NCBI GenBank assembly: GCA_024220505.1
Contig: JAKZZE010000012.1
Location: forward strand, 868,001 to 932,000
DNA length: 64,000 nucleotides
Origin: Rhizopus arrhizus
Lineage: Eukaryota > Mucoromycota > Mucoromycetes > Mucorales > Rhizopodaceae
Reading direction: 5' to 3'
Shown: piece by piece, positions 34,156 to 43,377 of the stretch
How positions within the stretch are numbered: position 1 is the first letter of the stretch
Layout of the letters: each line of letters starts with the position of its first letter
Translations under genes and position numbers: made by a program
The notes under the pieces: model-generated
Database searches by the model: none
Told to the model about the DNA's origin: nothing
The model's input: only the letters and a program-made list of their open reading frames with translations

Positions 34156-37100
34156 TTACGGTTGAAAATGAGGCAAAGGTACCGGAGAGCAACCAGAGAG
34201 CAGCAGGTTTTCTTTTAGTGAGGTTGTAATCATCGAAGAAATGGATTTAGAGACCAATTCGGGATGAAAAGGAACAGAGTCAAAAACGAAGGCCCAATGA
34301 GCTCGCCAGATGCCCATGAGAGTGTGACCGATGATGGTCGAAGACGAATCCTGAGAAATGGAGGAATCTTTTGAAGGAAGCTTGAAACAAAATACTGCAT
34401 TTTTAACTTGATCTACGTTGAAATCTGTTGGATTTGTAAAACGAGACCAGGAAGCACGCCACACCGCCAGTTTAACCGGGCACTGGTACAGGAAATGTTC
34501 AAGCGTTTCTTCGTTCACACTGCAGATAGGACAACAGGCATCTGAAAATGTTGCTGGCATAATATGATGCAGAAACGAACGATAGGGTAACTTCCTATGG
34601 ATCAAACGAAACCAGACGTTACGACAGTGGTGGGATAATGGAAATTTCCAAAAGTGAGACCATTGTGAGGGAGTTAGACGAGATTCAGAGACTTGAGGTG
34701 AGACACAGATGCGGCGGTAGGATTTGGTATTTAACAAAGTCGTTGAAGCATCTGTTATTAAATCGAGAGCTTGCAAGAAAGGGGAGGCATCGATATTGTT
34801 ATGTAAAACTGGTAGAAAAGGATGAGGACCTTTAGCCGCATACATTGGTGGAATGAAAGAACGCACAAAGAAAGGCGCAAGACGGACTTGATTTTGTCGA
34901 ACCAGTCGCAGAAACCGTTTGGTAAGCGTTGGGTGAATATCTATGTCAGCAGCTAATTTTGGCTTTAGACGTCTTGAATCAGGATCAAATTGGTAGGCAG
35001 TGGAACTCGGCAATCTTGTCTGAGTCTTGGAAAGTGTTTGGATACAATCAGGCTGTATACTGGCGGAAATTGGTAACTGGAGACTCGTTTCCTGGTTGAT
35101 GACAATGTCCGAGAAATCTTTTGGGAGTGAATCTATGCAGCGAAAGAGTAAAGAAAAGACACCATCATGTGCACGTAACACAGGTGGCCTTAAGTCGACA
35201 AAGAGGAAGCATAGTCTGAAGTCAAATTTGGAAAAATCAAAGGAATAAACTGTTCGAGGTCGTTTCACCCACTGATCCAAGTGAAAAAGCAGATACTGAA
35301 TCAACGAAGGCAAAACTATGGATTGAGAGATAGCAATGGAGGAGTCATCATCAGAAGAGATAGTGGGTGGGGACAGAGAAAGTAACGGAAGAATCCATCG
35401 CAATTGTAAGGCATTTTGTTGAGTAATAGGATCTAGAACTCCCAAACCTCCCAGAGACCGCGGTAAACACAAAGTGGCCAGACTTATACGAGGAAACATA
35501 CGTCTCGTCAGAAAAGCACTTACGACCGACTTCACTTTTTCCAAGAAAGCTCGAGGAACAGAGGTTACCCGCAATACATGCCATAATTTAGACAGAATGA
35601 GGGAATTGATAATAGTCGCTCTGCCTCTTACCGAGAGAGACCTATGAGAATGTAGAACACAAGCTGTATTAATCTTGCGTAGAAGAGCAGCCAAGTAGGA
35701 GTCACGTTGAGCTGTGGAGGTGTAGAGAGGATATCCCAAGTAAATCACCGGATTCGCTGAGTGACAATCATGCCATCGGGAGATACGATGGGATAACAGC
35801 GGACCATGCCAGATGGAGGAAGGAGTGATCCGTGATCCAGATAAAGACAAAGCTTCCGTCTTATGAAAGTTAACTTTAGCGTTAGAAGCTTGAGAGTATG
35901 TATCCAAATGAGTTTGTAGCCTATTCAAGTCGGAAGGGTCCTTAAGCAAACAGAGCACATCATCAGCATAAGCCAATAGCTTGATTGGTTGCAGAGGATC
36001 ACCAGAAATGTATGACGGAGGAGCATGAGGTATGGAAAAACCGTTATACAATGGGTCATTAAGGATCTTGCGGAGGAGTGGTTCGAATGCAAGGTTAAAC
36101 AGAATGGGAGAAAGAGGATCTCCTTGACGTAAACCTCGTCGCTGATGTACAGGACTGGATAAGAAACCATTTATGTTGAGGCGCAGTTGAGTGCCAAAAA
36201 ATAGACCAAGAACACTTTGAACAAACGAGGGAGGGAAACCAAAATGAGTAAGAACTTGTTGTAGATAATCAGGATGGACTCTATCATATGCTTTTTCTTG
36301 ATCTAATAGGAGACCAAGCGCCTTCGAGTTTGTAGATTTTGCAAAATCCATGACAAGCTTCATTAACAAGCCATTATCTGCAATAAATCGGTGACGGAGG
36401 AAACCCGATTGATATGGTGTAATAAGGTCGTCAACACAGGAGATAAGCCTTGCACTAAGAATACGAGTAAAAACCTTAGCATCTGTATTTATCAGTGAGA
36501 TAGGACGCCAGTTCTTTAGGTCAGAAAGTGACCCTTTTTTAGGAATGAGCGAGACGCTAGTCTCTAACCAGGATGGTGGAAAGATTCCGTGTGAAAGGGC
36601 GTCATTGTATACAGCCAATGTGATATCACGACATGCAGGATGGGTGATAATCAAGCGGAGCAGTTCATATGGCAGACCATCAGTGCCAGGGCTACTACGG
36701 CTGGGGCAACGTGAGACGCCTTCAAGAATATCATCAAAAACAATGGGGCTTGTCAAGGCGTTTTGGTCGGTAGAGGCCAACCGAAGCGAGGAAGGCAAGG
36801 TAGAAAGAATCGACTCGATAGCATCAGGATCAACTGGATCAGGGGAATACAGATCCGAATAGAAAGTAGATGCAGCGTCAAGCATATCAACTCTGGAGGA
36901 GCAGAGAACTTTAGTGACAGGATGGATCAGTGAAGGAATCATTTGTCGAGAGGCACGTGTCGCAATTGTGCGTTTTAAGTAACCTGCCGATAACTCACCT
37001 AACTCGCGCCAACGTATTCCTGATCGAAGGGCAAGAATTTCTACGTGATATTGTTGGATATCAGCAAGTTGTCGTTCCACCACATTGACCAGAGGTTGCA

Positions 37101-38346
37101 ATTCCGGCACTTGTGCAGGAAATAAGATCTTTTTCTTTCTCAGACTGGCTAATTTCTTCTGTAGTAATATTTCCGCTTGTTTGTAGGATGATGCTTGTTT
37201 TCTGGAAAAGGATTGAGCGACCTTTTTAGTTGTAGCTTTCAATGCTTCCCATTTGTAACTAGCACTGAGTCCGTTAATAAATGAGGACACAGTGTTTGAC
37301 AATGCATTTTTTAAAGCAGCACAGAAATCTTTGTTGCTGGCCAAGAGTGGATTGGCACGCCAAAGTCCCTTACCTACAGAAGGATGATCTGTAGTATCAG
37401 TCGGAGGTGGGTTGTACTCTAGTTGAATAGACACCATAAAATGGTCGGTCCAAACTGGATGGATGTAAGTGACATTGGCAGTGCGAGGTACAAAAGGTAG
37501 ATCTTTAGACAGGAAGATAAAATCAATACAGGAAGATTGCATGCCGCGACAGAAGGTGGGCTGAGCTGCCTGATCAGGAGGAGTTACGCCATCAACAAAA
37601 TGATCTTCAATATATTGTAGCCACTGTGTCGGAGCTTGACGTAGGTGATGAGGTGATAAATGTTGGCTGTAGGTGTAGTTAAAGTCTCCCATTAAGATAT
37701 GGTTGATGGGTGCAGATGGTAGTAAGCCTGAAGGAGAATTCAGTAGATCAGAAAGAAAAGTATACCTTTCCTTGCGAGAGGCAGGAGCATACAAAACAGA
37801 AATAGTAACTGGTGAAAATAGGTGAGATTTGTGTGATATAGTAGTGGTAATGATACGACCACACAAGCTCATAATTGTATTTGAGAAAGTGATATGTGGC
37901 GAGAAACTGACTAGTCCGCAGTGATGGGACCAAAGACTTGCTGAAGCTTGGAATTGGTTATGGAAGAGGTCTTGAATGGACGTATTCGAAGCATGAGTTT
38001 CTTGAAGGGCTAAAATATCAAGAGAGTGAGTACGGATGTAACGAATAAAATGGTTACGAGTCGAGGAATCTGCAGTTTTGCGAAGACCACGGCAATTGAG
38101 CGTAGCCAGTTTTAGAGATGGAATGGATGATATATCAGATGCATGCGAATGAGTATTGAGTAAGGTGTTGTTGGGTATATAGGAAGAGACCGGGATGGGT
38201 CTCTCGGCTGTATTATTATGATTATTTTGGAATATAATCATAATAACGTCCTTACTGTAAGTTGGAGCAGTCGGAGCCTTGTTGAGAAGACAATTCAGTC
38301 GACTCAATTGAGGCATCACAACTGGGATTAACGGTGTCGAATTCAT
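34156..38346 (-). CDS. LINE ORF2: AP-endonuclease, reverse transcriptase and zinc motif
   Basis: About 1396 residues from the first ATG (38346); the frame is open further upstream to 38364. The N-terminal AP-like endonuclease shows LKLATLNCRGL, LALQETH, MGDFNYTYS, SCIDFIFLS and WTDHFMVSI. The reverse transcriptase follows: PGTDGLPYELLR, WRPISLINTDAKVFTRIL, QSGFLRHRFIADN, LLLDQEKAYDRVH, GLRQGDPLSPILFNLAFE and the catalytic LLAYADDVLCLL around residue 790. A C-terminal zinc motif CCPICSVNEETLEHFLYQCP (about residue 1270) matches the zf-RVT domain of plant and fungal LINEs. No RNase H domain was recognised. ORF2 overlaps the end of ORF1 by 95 nt in the +1 frame, so it may be translated by reinitiation or frameshifting. 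Confidence 0.95.
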   Translation of the reverse strand: MNSTPLIPVVMPQLSRLNCLLNKAPTAPTYSKDVIMIIFQNNHNNTAERPIPVSSYIPNNTLLNTHSHASDISSIPSLKLATLNCRGLRKTADSSTRNHFIRYIRTHSLDILALQETHASNTSIQDLFHNQFQASASLWSHHCGLVSFSPHITFSNTIMSLCGRIITTTISHKSHLFSPVTISVLYAPASRKERYTFLSDLLNSPSGLLPSAPINHILMGDFNYTYSQHLSPHHLRQAPTQWLQYIEDHFVDGVTPPDQAAQPTFCRGMQSSCIDFIFLSKDLPFVPRTANVTYIHPVWTDHFMVSIQLEYNPPPTDTTDHPSVGKGLWRANPLLASNKDFCAALKNALSNTVSSFINGLSASYKWEALKATTKKVAQSFSRKQASSYKQAEILLQKKLASLRKKKILFPAQVPELQPLVNVVERQLADIQQYHVEILALRSGIRWRELGELSAGYLKRTIATRASRQMIPSLIHPVTKVLCSSRVDMLDAASTFYSDLYSPDPVDPDAIESILSTLPSSLRLASTDQNALTSPIVFDDILEGVSRCPSRSSPGTDGLPYELLRLIITHPACRDITLAVYNDALSHGIFPPSWLETSVSLIPKKGSLSDLKNWRPISLINTDAKVFTRILSARLISCVDDLITPYQSGFLRHRFIADNGLLMKLVMDFAKSTNSKALGLLLDQEKAYDRVHPDYLQQVLTHFGFPPSFVQSVLGLFFGTQLRLNINGFLSSPVHQRRGLRQGDPLSPILFNLAFEPLLRKILNDPLYNGFSIPHAPPSYISGDPLQPIKLLAYADDVLCLLKDPSDLNRLQTHLDTYSQASNAKVNFHKTEALSLSGSRITPSSIWHGPLLSHRISRWHDCHSANPVIYLGYPLYTSTAQRDSYLAALLRKINTACVLHSHRSLSVRGRATIINSLILSKLWHVLRVTSVPRAFLEKVKSVVSAFLTRRMFPRISLATLCLPRSLGGLGVLDPITQQNALQLRWILPLLSLSPPTISSDDDSSIAISQSIVLPSLIQYLLFHLDQWVKRPRTVYSFDFSKFDFRLCFLFVDLRPPVLRAHDGVFSLLFRCIDSLPKDFSDIVINQETSLQLPISASIQPDCIQTLSKTQTRLPSSTAYQFDPDSRRLKPKLAADIDIHPTLTKRFLRLVRQNQVRLAPFFVRSFIPPMYAAKGPHPFLPVLHNNIDASPFLQALDLITDASTTLLNTKSYRRICVSPQVSESRLTPSQWSHFWKFPLSHHCRNVWFRLIHRKLPYRSFLHHIMPATFSDACCPICSVNEETLEHFLYQCPVKLAVWRASWSRFTNPTDFNVDQVKNAVFCFKLPSKDSSISQDSSSTIIGHTLMGIWRAHWAFVFDSVPFHPELVSKSISSMITTSLKENLLLSGCSPVPLPHFQP

Positions 38347-39820
38347 CTTCTTGCATTGGTTCAAATTGCTCCTCTATGTCCACTAGCTGAACAGGTGTGG
38401 TGACTGGCTGAACCTGTTTACGTGGATTCTTGAGGCAATCATTATGGTTCGTACGTAAATGTCCAAGGAGACCACAATAACGGCAGATTTTGGTGGCAAT
38501 TGTGAGAGACGTATGGGGAGGAGTGTTGATAGTAGTGACGTCGGTAGCAGGTAACTCTGTAGACTTAGACGTCGTCTGAGACCGCGTGTTCCTACTGGGA
38601 GGAGTTCTAGCAGACTTAGGGCCGGAGGAAGGAGCGTCCGAAGAATTAGATAATAAGTCTATAGTTGATTCGCTTGCTAAGCCATTGTCCTCAGGTGTGG
38701 TCGTTTCCACATTAGGGAGGAGTGGTGCAATAGTTTCTTGAAGTATAGCAGGAGGACTGACTGGAACAGAATTAGGTATCTTCCTGGCCTTTTTATTGGG
38801 AACGCCTGAGGACGGCGCAGCATTCTTACGAGGACAGGAGCGAGATTTGTGTCCTGGGGTGTTACAGTTATAGCAAACAATGGCAGCGAGCTTAACTGGA
38901 CAATCAACGAGTGCATGATCTTCGCTATGACAGTAGCGACAGTAGGGTGCCATTGAGGCGAACGTAGCATAGACTAATACCCTATCAAGGGTGGTGTCCA
39001 AGTTGGTGTCAGATGGTTCGTTGTTATTGGCACTTGCATAAGTCCAGGGTAGTTTATGAGGCGGAAGAGGGCGAACATCAGCCGTACCTGAGGTATCGGT
39101 GGATTGGGTGGAGGGTCTGGAAGGGCGTTCTAAAATAGCATATCCTCTGCCCGAGAAAAGACCTGCTGATCCACTAATAATACCACTATCGAGAACAGTA
39201 CCATGAGGCGCCAAGTTGGTAACCATATCAGCACGAAGTTGATCTAAGCCACCATCCTTGCGACCGTATTCACGAGGAAGGTTAGAAAAGGAAATCTGTA
39301 AGATATCCGCATCAGGTGAAAGGGACGGATAGCCGATAAGCTGAGTGGAGAGAGAGGGGATCGCAACACCCTGAGAGCAGATTATCTGATGCATGGTGGG
39401 CGAGAGCAAAACTTCGGCAAAGATCTTCTGCCCAAAGCGTTTGACTTTATCCTCAAAACTCCAAAGATGCTCATTATCATTGCATGCCTTTTTGAGGTCC
39501 TGAAAAAATTGTTCTTTATTCTGCACTGCAGTGACGTCCAAAAAGGTAGTCCCTCTAACTGTACCTTTAAGAATTGGACGATCAATCCTGAGGACAGGGG
39601 ATTTAATCGATGATGGCGATGAGGGATGAGATGTCGAAACATCAGAACTCATAGAAGTAGGAGGTGGAACAGACTGTGAGGTAGACTGCGCACCATAACT
39701 AGAGGTTTTAGTTGGACCTACTAGCAGTTGCGCCCATGATCGTTTTGTTTGTAGGAAACTGGGGTTGGTGTTGTTGGTTGCCTTATTAGGCACTAAATTT
39801 ATTTTAGCGGAAAGAACCAT
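38252..39820 (-). CDS. LINE ORF1: gag-like nucleic-acid-binding protein
   Basis: 522 residues starting MVLSAKINLVPNKATNN. The N-terminal region is Ser/Thr/Pro-rich, followed by a folded stretch containing RGTTFLDVTAVQNKEQFF that resembles the RRM-like part of fungal LINE ORF1 proteins. Two adjacent CCHC knuckles follow: CRYCHSEDHALVDC and CYNCNTPGHKSRSC (both C-x2-C-x4-H-x4-C) at about residues 293-322. A third, variant knuckle CRYCGLLGHLRTNHNDC lies near 450 (spacing x7 before the last Cys). The tail is acidic. The product is expected to package the element RNA. The element's 5' boundary sits at its start codon, so no 5' untranslated region is left inside the insertion. Confidence 0.88.
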   Translation of the reverse strand: MVLSAKINLVPNKATNNTNPSFLQTKRSWAQLLVGPTKTSSYGAQSTSQSVPPPTSMSSDVSTSHPSSPSSIKSPVLRIDRPILKGTVRGTTFLDVTAVQNKEQFFQDLKKACNDNEHLWSFEDKVKRFGQKIFAEVLLSPTMHQIICSQGVAIPSLSTQLIGYPSLSPDADILQISFSNLPREYGRKDGGLDQLRADMVTNLAPHGTVLDSGIISGSAGLFSGRGYAILERPSRPSTQSTDTSGTADVRPLPPHKLPWTYASANNNEPSDTNLDTTLDRVLVYATFASMAPYCRYCHSEDHALVDCPVKLAAIVCYNCNTPGHKSRSCPRKNAAPSSGVPNKKARKIPNSVPVSPPAILQETIAPLLPNVETTTPEDNGLASESTIDLLSNSSDAPSSGPKSARTPPSRNTRSQTTSKSTELPATDVTTINTPPHTSLTIATKICRYCGLLGHLRTNHNDCLKNPRKQVQPVTTPVQLVDIEEQFEPMQEDEFDTVNPSCDASIESTELSSQQGSDCSNLQ

Positions 39821-39830
39821 GTATTAATAA
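39820..39830 (+). repeat. Target-site duplication, right copy
   Basis: TGTATTAATAA, identical to 33960-33970. Its first base is shared with the ORF1 start codon, so the boundary is ambiguous by one base. Confidence 0.75.
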
Positions 39831-41345
39831 ATTAACCTAATGTTAACAATGAATTTTTTCAAGAGCGATATCACAAACTGCGCTCAATCTGGTTTGACAA
39901 GATTAGCAGCAAAAAATAGACAATTAATCTTTTAATAGAAAAAATAATTAGTACTTATGCACTTTCTTATTTCTCTGTATTTAATTTTGCGTTTATTATT
40001 TTCGGATATGATGAATTTAATATGTCAAGGAAGCCCAGCATTGCTTTAAAATGTAAATTCACATTCAGTTATTGCGAATTCTTGTATTCCTTTTGCACAG
40101 CTCTTCTCATTCATCTTTATGTCGCTCTAAGTCATAAATCTAGTATAATAATTCTTAGTTTTAGTAGTTTGTGGAATAAAATCAACACTCTATTCGTCTA
40201 CAAAAAGTAAAGGCAAGTATAAATTCACGCAAAGAAAAGAGCGAAAAATAGTAGTAAGTGCCCCGTCTTTGGTCAAGCAGTACGATTCTTTGACTCCATA
40301 GCATGGTTTGAAGTGTGTTTTTAATTAAATGTTATTCTTATTGACATATGGTACCAAGTAATCCTTTATATCAAATAAGTAGATGTTTGCTGTAAAAAAA
40401 AAAAAAAAAAAAAAAAAAAAGTGAATAATGAATTAAGCTTTGTTGAAGAAGTCTAAGAAGAAAATAGCAATTTTCAGCAGAAATCAACATATTTCAATTG
40501 ATTTAATCGCACCTGGAAGAAAAACATAATAAATTGAGCCGAATTCAATAAATTCAATGTCATTAGTCAACTATGATATAAAAACAAACTTCATCTATCA
40601 TACTATCTTTAAAACCACCATGCTTTTTGTTAACTTGCACATCAGGCTCCAAGTAAACAGTTAAATGTTTATAGAAAAAATTTGGTAAGAGAAGCTTCTG
40701 CGCACATTGATGCTAAAAAGCTTATTGCAAGCTTGAGCTATGATGCACTGTTTAACTGCTACATTGATTAGCAGGTTTTTGATTTTCTTACACTTAAACC
40801 GATCTGAGATGGCAACTAGGAAAGAGTGAAATTTGGAAAGTGAATTGATAATGTTAATAACTTTAGCATTTATTTTTTTTTAAAAAAAATATCATTGCCA
40901 TCGGATCAATTGATAAATAAGGCAAGTAATATGAGCAAACCGGACAATAACAAGTAATTGTTTTATAAATATTAACATTACATCAATAACTAAATTTTAT
41001 TACAGAAGAAGGAGCGGCTCACTGAAAAAAATAAAGGAATAAATAAGGCAGGAAAAGTCGTTTATAATCAGTTCCAGTGCAATCATTTCTTATTACAATA
41101 AGCCACGCTATATGAGTATATCATAATCTGCAAAAAAAAAAAAACTGCTATATTAATAATTGACTATTTGTCATACAAGTCAGCACGAAGAGTATTTTTC
41201 TCTGTTCATTAAACAAGTTATAAGATTGAAAGTAAGTAACAATGCTAAATACCTTCATGCATTTTATATGAAAAAGACAGCAATTATGTAAAATTAGGAT
41301 AAAACGAGTAGCTTAGTACCAAAGTGGTCTACAAGCATTTATTTA
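39831..41345. other. Intergenic, no gene recognised
   Basis: About 1.5 kb of AT-rich sequence with no supported frame. It includes an A run of 28 at about 40394-40421 and a T9/A8 palindrome at 40873-40889. It lies between the LINE insertion and the end of the calmodulin-like gene. Confidence 0.45.
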
Positions 41346-41925
41346 TTAAGAAGGAATCAAACCTTTGAATTCTTCAAAGTTGATTTGACCATCATTATTT
41401 GTATCCGCATCTTTAATCATATCTTTGATTTCCTCTCCAGTCAGCCTCTCACCCAGTTCATTCATCACTTGCTTTAGCTCTTCTTCACTTATTTGTCCAT
41501 CACCATTTTTATCAAACTTTTCAAAGCATACTTTTAGTTCATCTGCTTCGTGCCGGCTCATGCTTCGAAAATAGCCTGCTTTATCTTGATTGCTTTGTTG
41601 TTCTTCTCTTGGGGTAGACACAGGCGACGAACTGATGACTTCTGCCATGACATTTACAAACGCATCAAAATCTATGTTACCACTGTTGTTTTTATCATTC
41701 TTTTGTACAATCTGTTTGATTTTTTGCTCATCAGTTTCTACTATGCCTAGACTCTTTAATATATCCATGAGCTGCTTCACGTTAATTACACCTTTATGCT
41801 CAGTGTCGTACAGACTAAAGGCTACGAGAAAACAATGGTATGAGCCACATTGAGAGATATTATAAACAGCAATCAAAGTTACCTTCATGTAAACTTTTGA
41901 GTTCTTCTTTATTAACTTTTGACAT
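41346..41925 (-). CDS. Calmodulin-like EF-hand protein
   Basis: Two exons, read 41925-41883 and 41821-41346, give 172 residues with four EF-hand positions. EF3 (118-129, DKNGDGQISEEE) and EF4 (154-165, DTNNDGQINFEE) are canonical calcium loops. EF1 (20-31, DTEHKGVINVKQ) and EF2 (57-68, DKNNSGNIDFDA) lack the acidic residue at position 12, so the N-lobe probably binds calcium weakly or not at all. The linker between lobes is Ser/Gln-rich and longer than in calmodulin. The C-lobe is very calmodulin-like. It may be a myosin light chain, centrin-like or calmodulin-like regulator; the partner is unknown. The gene follows the fungal pattern of a very short first exon. Confidence 0.88.
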
Positions 41926-42806
41926 TTGTATTTTTGCGTAAAAAAAGAATAGAGAAAAAGAAATGAAAACAGGAGATTACGTAAATCCTGTTATTTAAAG
42001 GACAGAGATTGGGATCCCGCCTTTTGAAAAGGAAAATAACCACAAAAGTTTTCTTTTTTCTTGTAGTTTGGGTCAACATGTAACTGTAAGACACATTTTG
42101 CTCTCGTTTTATTTTATAACAAATGTGACCGAATAAAATAAGCTTGATCGCCACGATGATAAAATTCAATTTTTTTATGCTTGCACTACATGATGCAATC
42201 TTGCCGTACACAGTAGGTTTACCAAGCTTTCGGCGTATTTACTAGAGCTTTACTTTAACTATAACAGTCTGATGAAACTAGTACGAAAATAAATACTTGA
42301 TTATTAACTCTACTTTGAAACCATGTAATATAAATCATATATTGAACAACGAGATTTCCATAGATGGCTAATAGTAAAAGCTTCGAACATTCTCCCAAGA
42401 AATGTAGGCTTGGCAAAATAGTAGTTAAACTGACGATATCATTTGTTTTTGCCTGAGATGTTACTATCAAAAGCAGTTTGGGAAAATATCATAGCCACAC
42501 AAAGTTGAATATCAGCCACGCAAGCTGTAGCACAATATGTTACCAAAACATTCCGTACCAAATAATAACTCCTATTGTAAATCCAATAATATAGATTATG
42601 TATTCTTAAAGGTTTATCCATTCAAACTAGAATTTATTCTTTATCCATATACAAAGGTTGCTTGTTCAAACAGACTCTTATATACTATAATATAGCTTTC
42701 AGCCTTTGCATATTTGTATTCTTTATTGTTTAGACAATATAAAAATGATGGCATACACCTATTTTAACATTATGAATCTTCTTTTTTTTTTGTAGGAAAT
42801 AACAAT
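41926..42806. other. Intergenic, small unsupported frames only
   Basis: Holds the T-rich leader of the calmodulin-like gene. Minus-strand frames at 42255-42621 contain hydrophobic stretches, but no splice-consistent start-to-stop model could be made. Confidence 0.4.
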
Positions 42807-42985
42807 TTATTTAATTGAAGAAGTCGCATGTAAGGAGGGGAGACGTGCTTTAATAAACGATGAATAGTAAGAGATGAAAGAATTGGAGTGAAAGTAGCCT
42901 GATGGAAAGATAGAAATCAAAACAAACCTTTGTCAACAGGAACCCCATATTTTTTTAGCTCATTACTGTCTTTGAAGCTCTGCAT
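42807..42985 (-). CDS. Possible small protein of 49 residues
   Basis: Two exons, read 42985-42928 and 42898-42807, join across a 29-nt gap with GT and AG ends; the frame closes exactly with MQSFKDSNELKKYGVPVDKG, then YFHSNSFISYY to a stop after ATSSIK. The intron is shorter than any other here, which lowers confidence. Upstream, a GTTAGT donor (after CTTGTCAG-like sequence near 43093) and a CTCAG acceptor 4 nt before the ATG suggest an intron in the 5' untranslated region. The composition (basic, aromatic) would fit a small mitochondrial subunit, but I recognise no family. Confidence 0.35.
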
Positions 42986-43377
42986 TTTATCTGAGCATGA
43001 AATGAGGGGATTTTTTTTCTTTTAATCAAAGGTTGACACCCAAATAAAGAACGAACATGCACATGTGAAACAAACTTGAGTGATAAACTAACCTGACAAC
43101 TTAATTTCAAATTTACGCGTCGTAATTTACTAGCCACTTATATTGCCATGGCAACCTTTATGAATTTTCTCTTTATTTATGCTAACATATTTATTACAGT
43201 TTCATAATTAAATATTGAAAAGTTTTTATTTAATATTTGTATCACAGACGAAGTTTACATGCGGAAGAGACAAAGGTGTCTGTGCAAGGGTTCTTATTTT
43301 AGATACATTATTGCAATATTTTTTTATTATTATGAACGTATATATAAAGACAAGTGGGAATCAAGAAAGAGAATATT

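Larger units (their letters stand above)
33971..39820 (-). mobile_element. Full-length non-LTR (LINE) retrotransposon
   Basis: A 5.85-kb element on the minus strand. Its 3' end is a pure 20-nt poly(A) (33971-33990 as T), after about 165 nt of 3' untranslated sequence. It has two long overlapping frames, ORF1 and ORF2, neither with a stop. Both flanks carry TGTATTAATAA, the target-site duplication expected from target-primed reverse transcription. The 5' boundary coincides with the ORF1 start codon within one base. The intact frames, pure tail and perfect duplication indicate a recent insertion, possibly still active. Endonuclease type (AP-like) places it in the L1/Tad/I-like group rather than the restriction-enzyme-like group; the clade cannot be fixed without alignment. 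Confidence 0.9.

Noticed and set aside
42439..42621. Minus-strand ATG frame of 60 residues (MDKPLRIHNLYYWIYNRS) with overlapping hydrophobic frames.
   Set aside because: No splice-consistent extension and no family; possible but unsupported small membrane protein.
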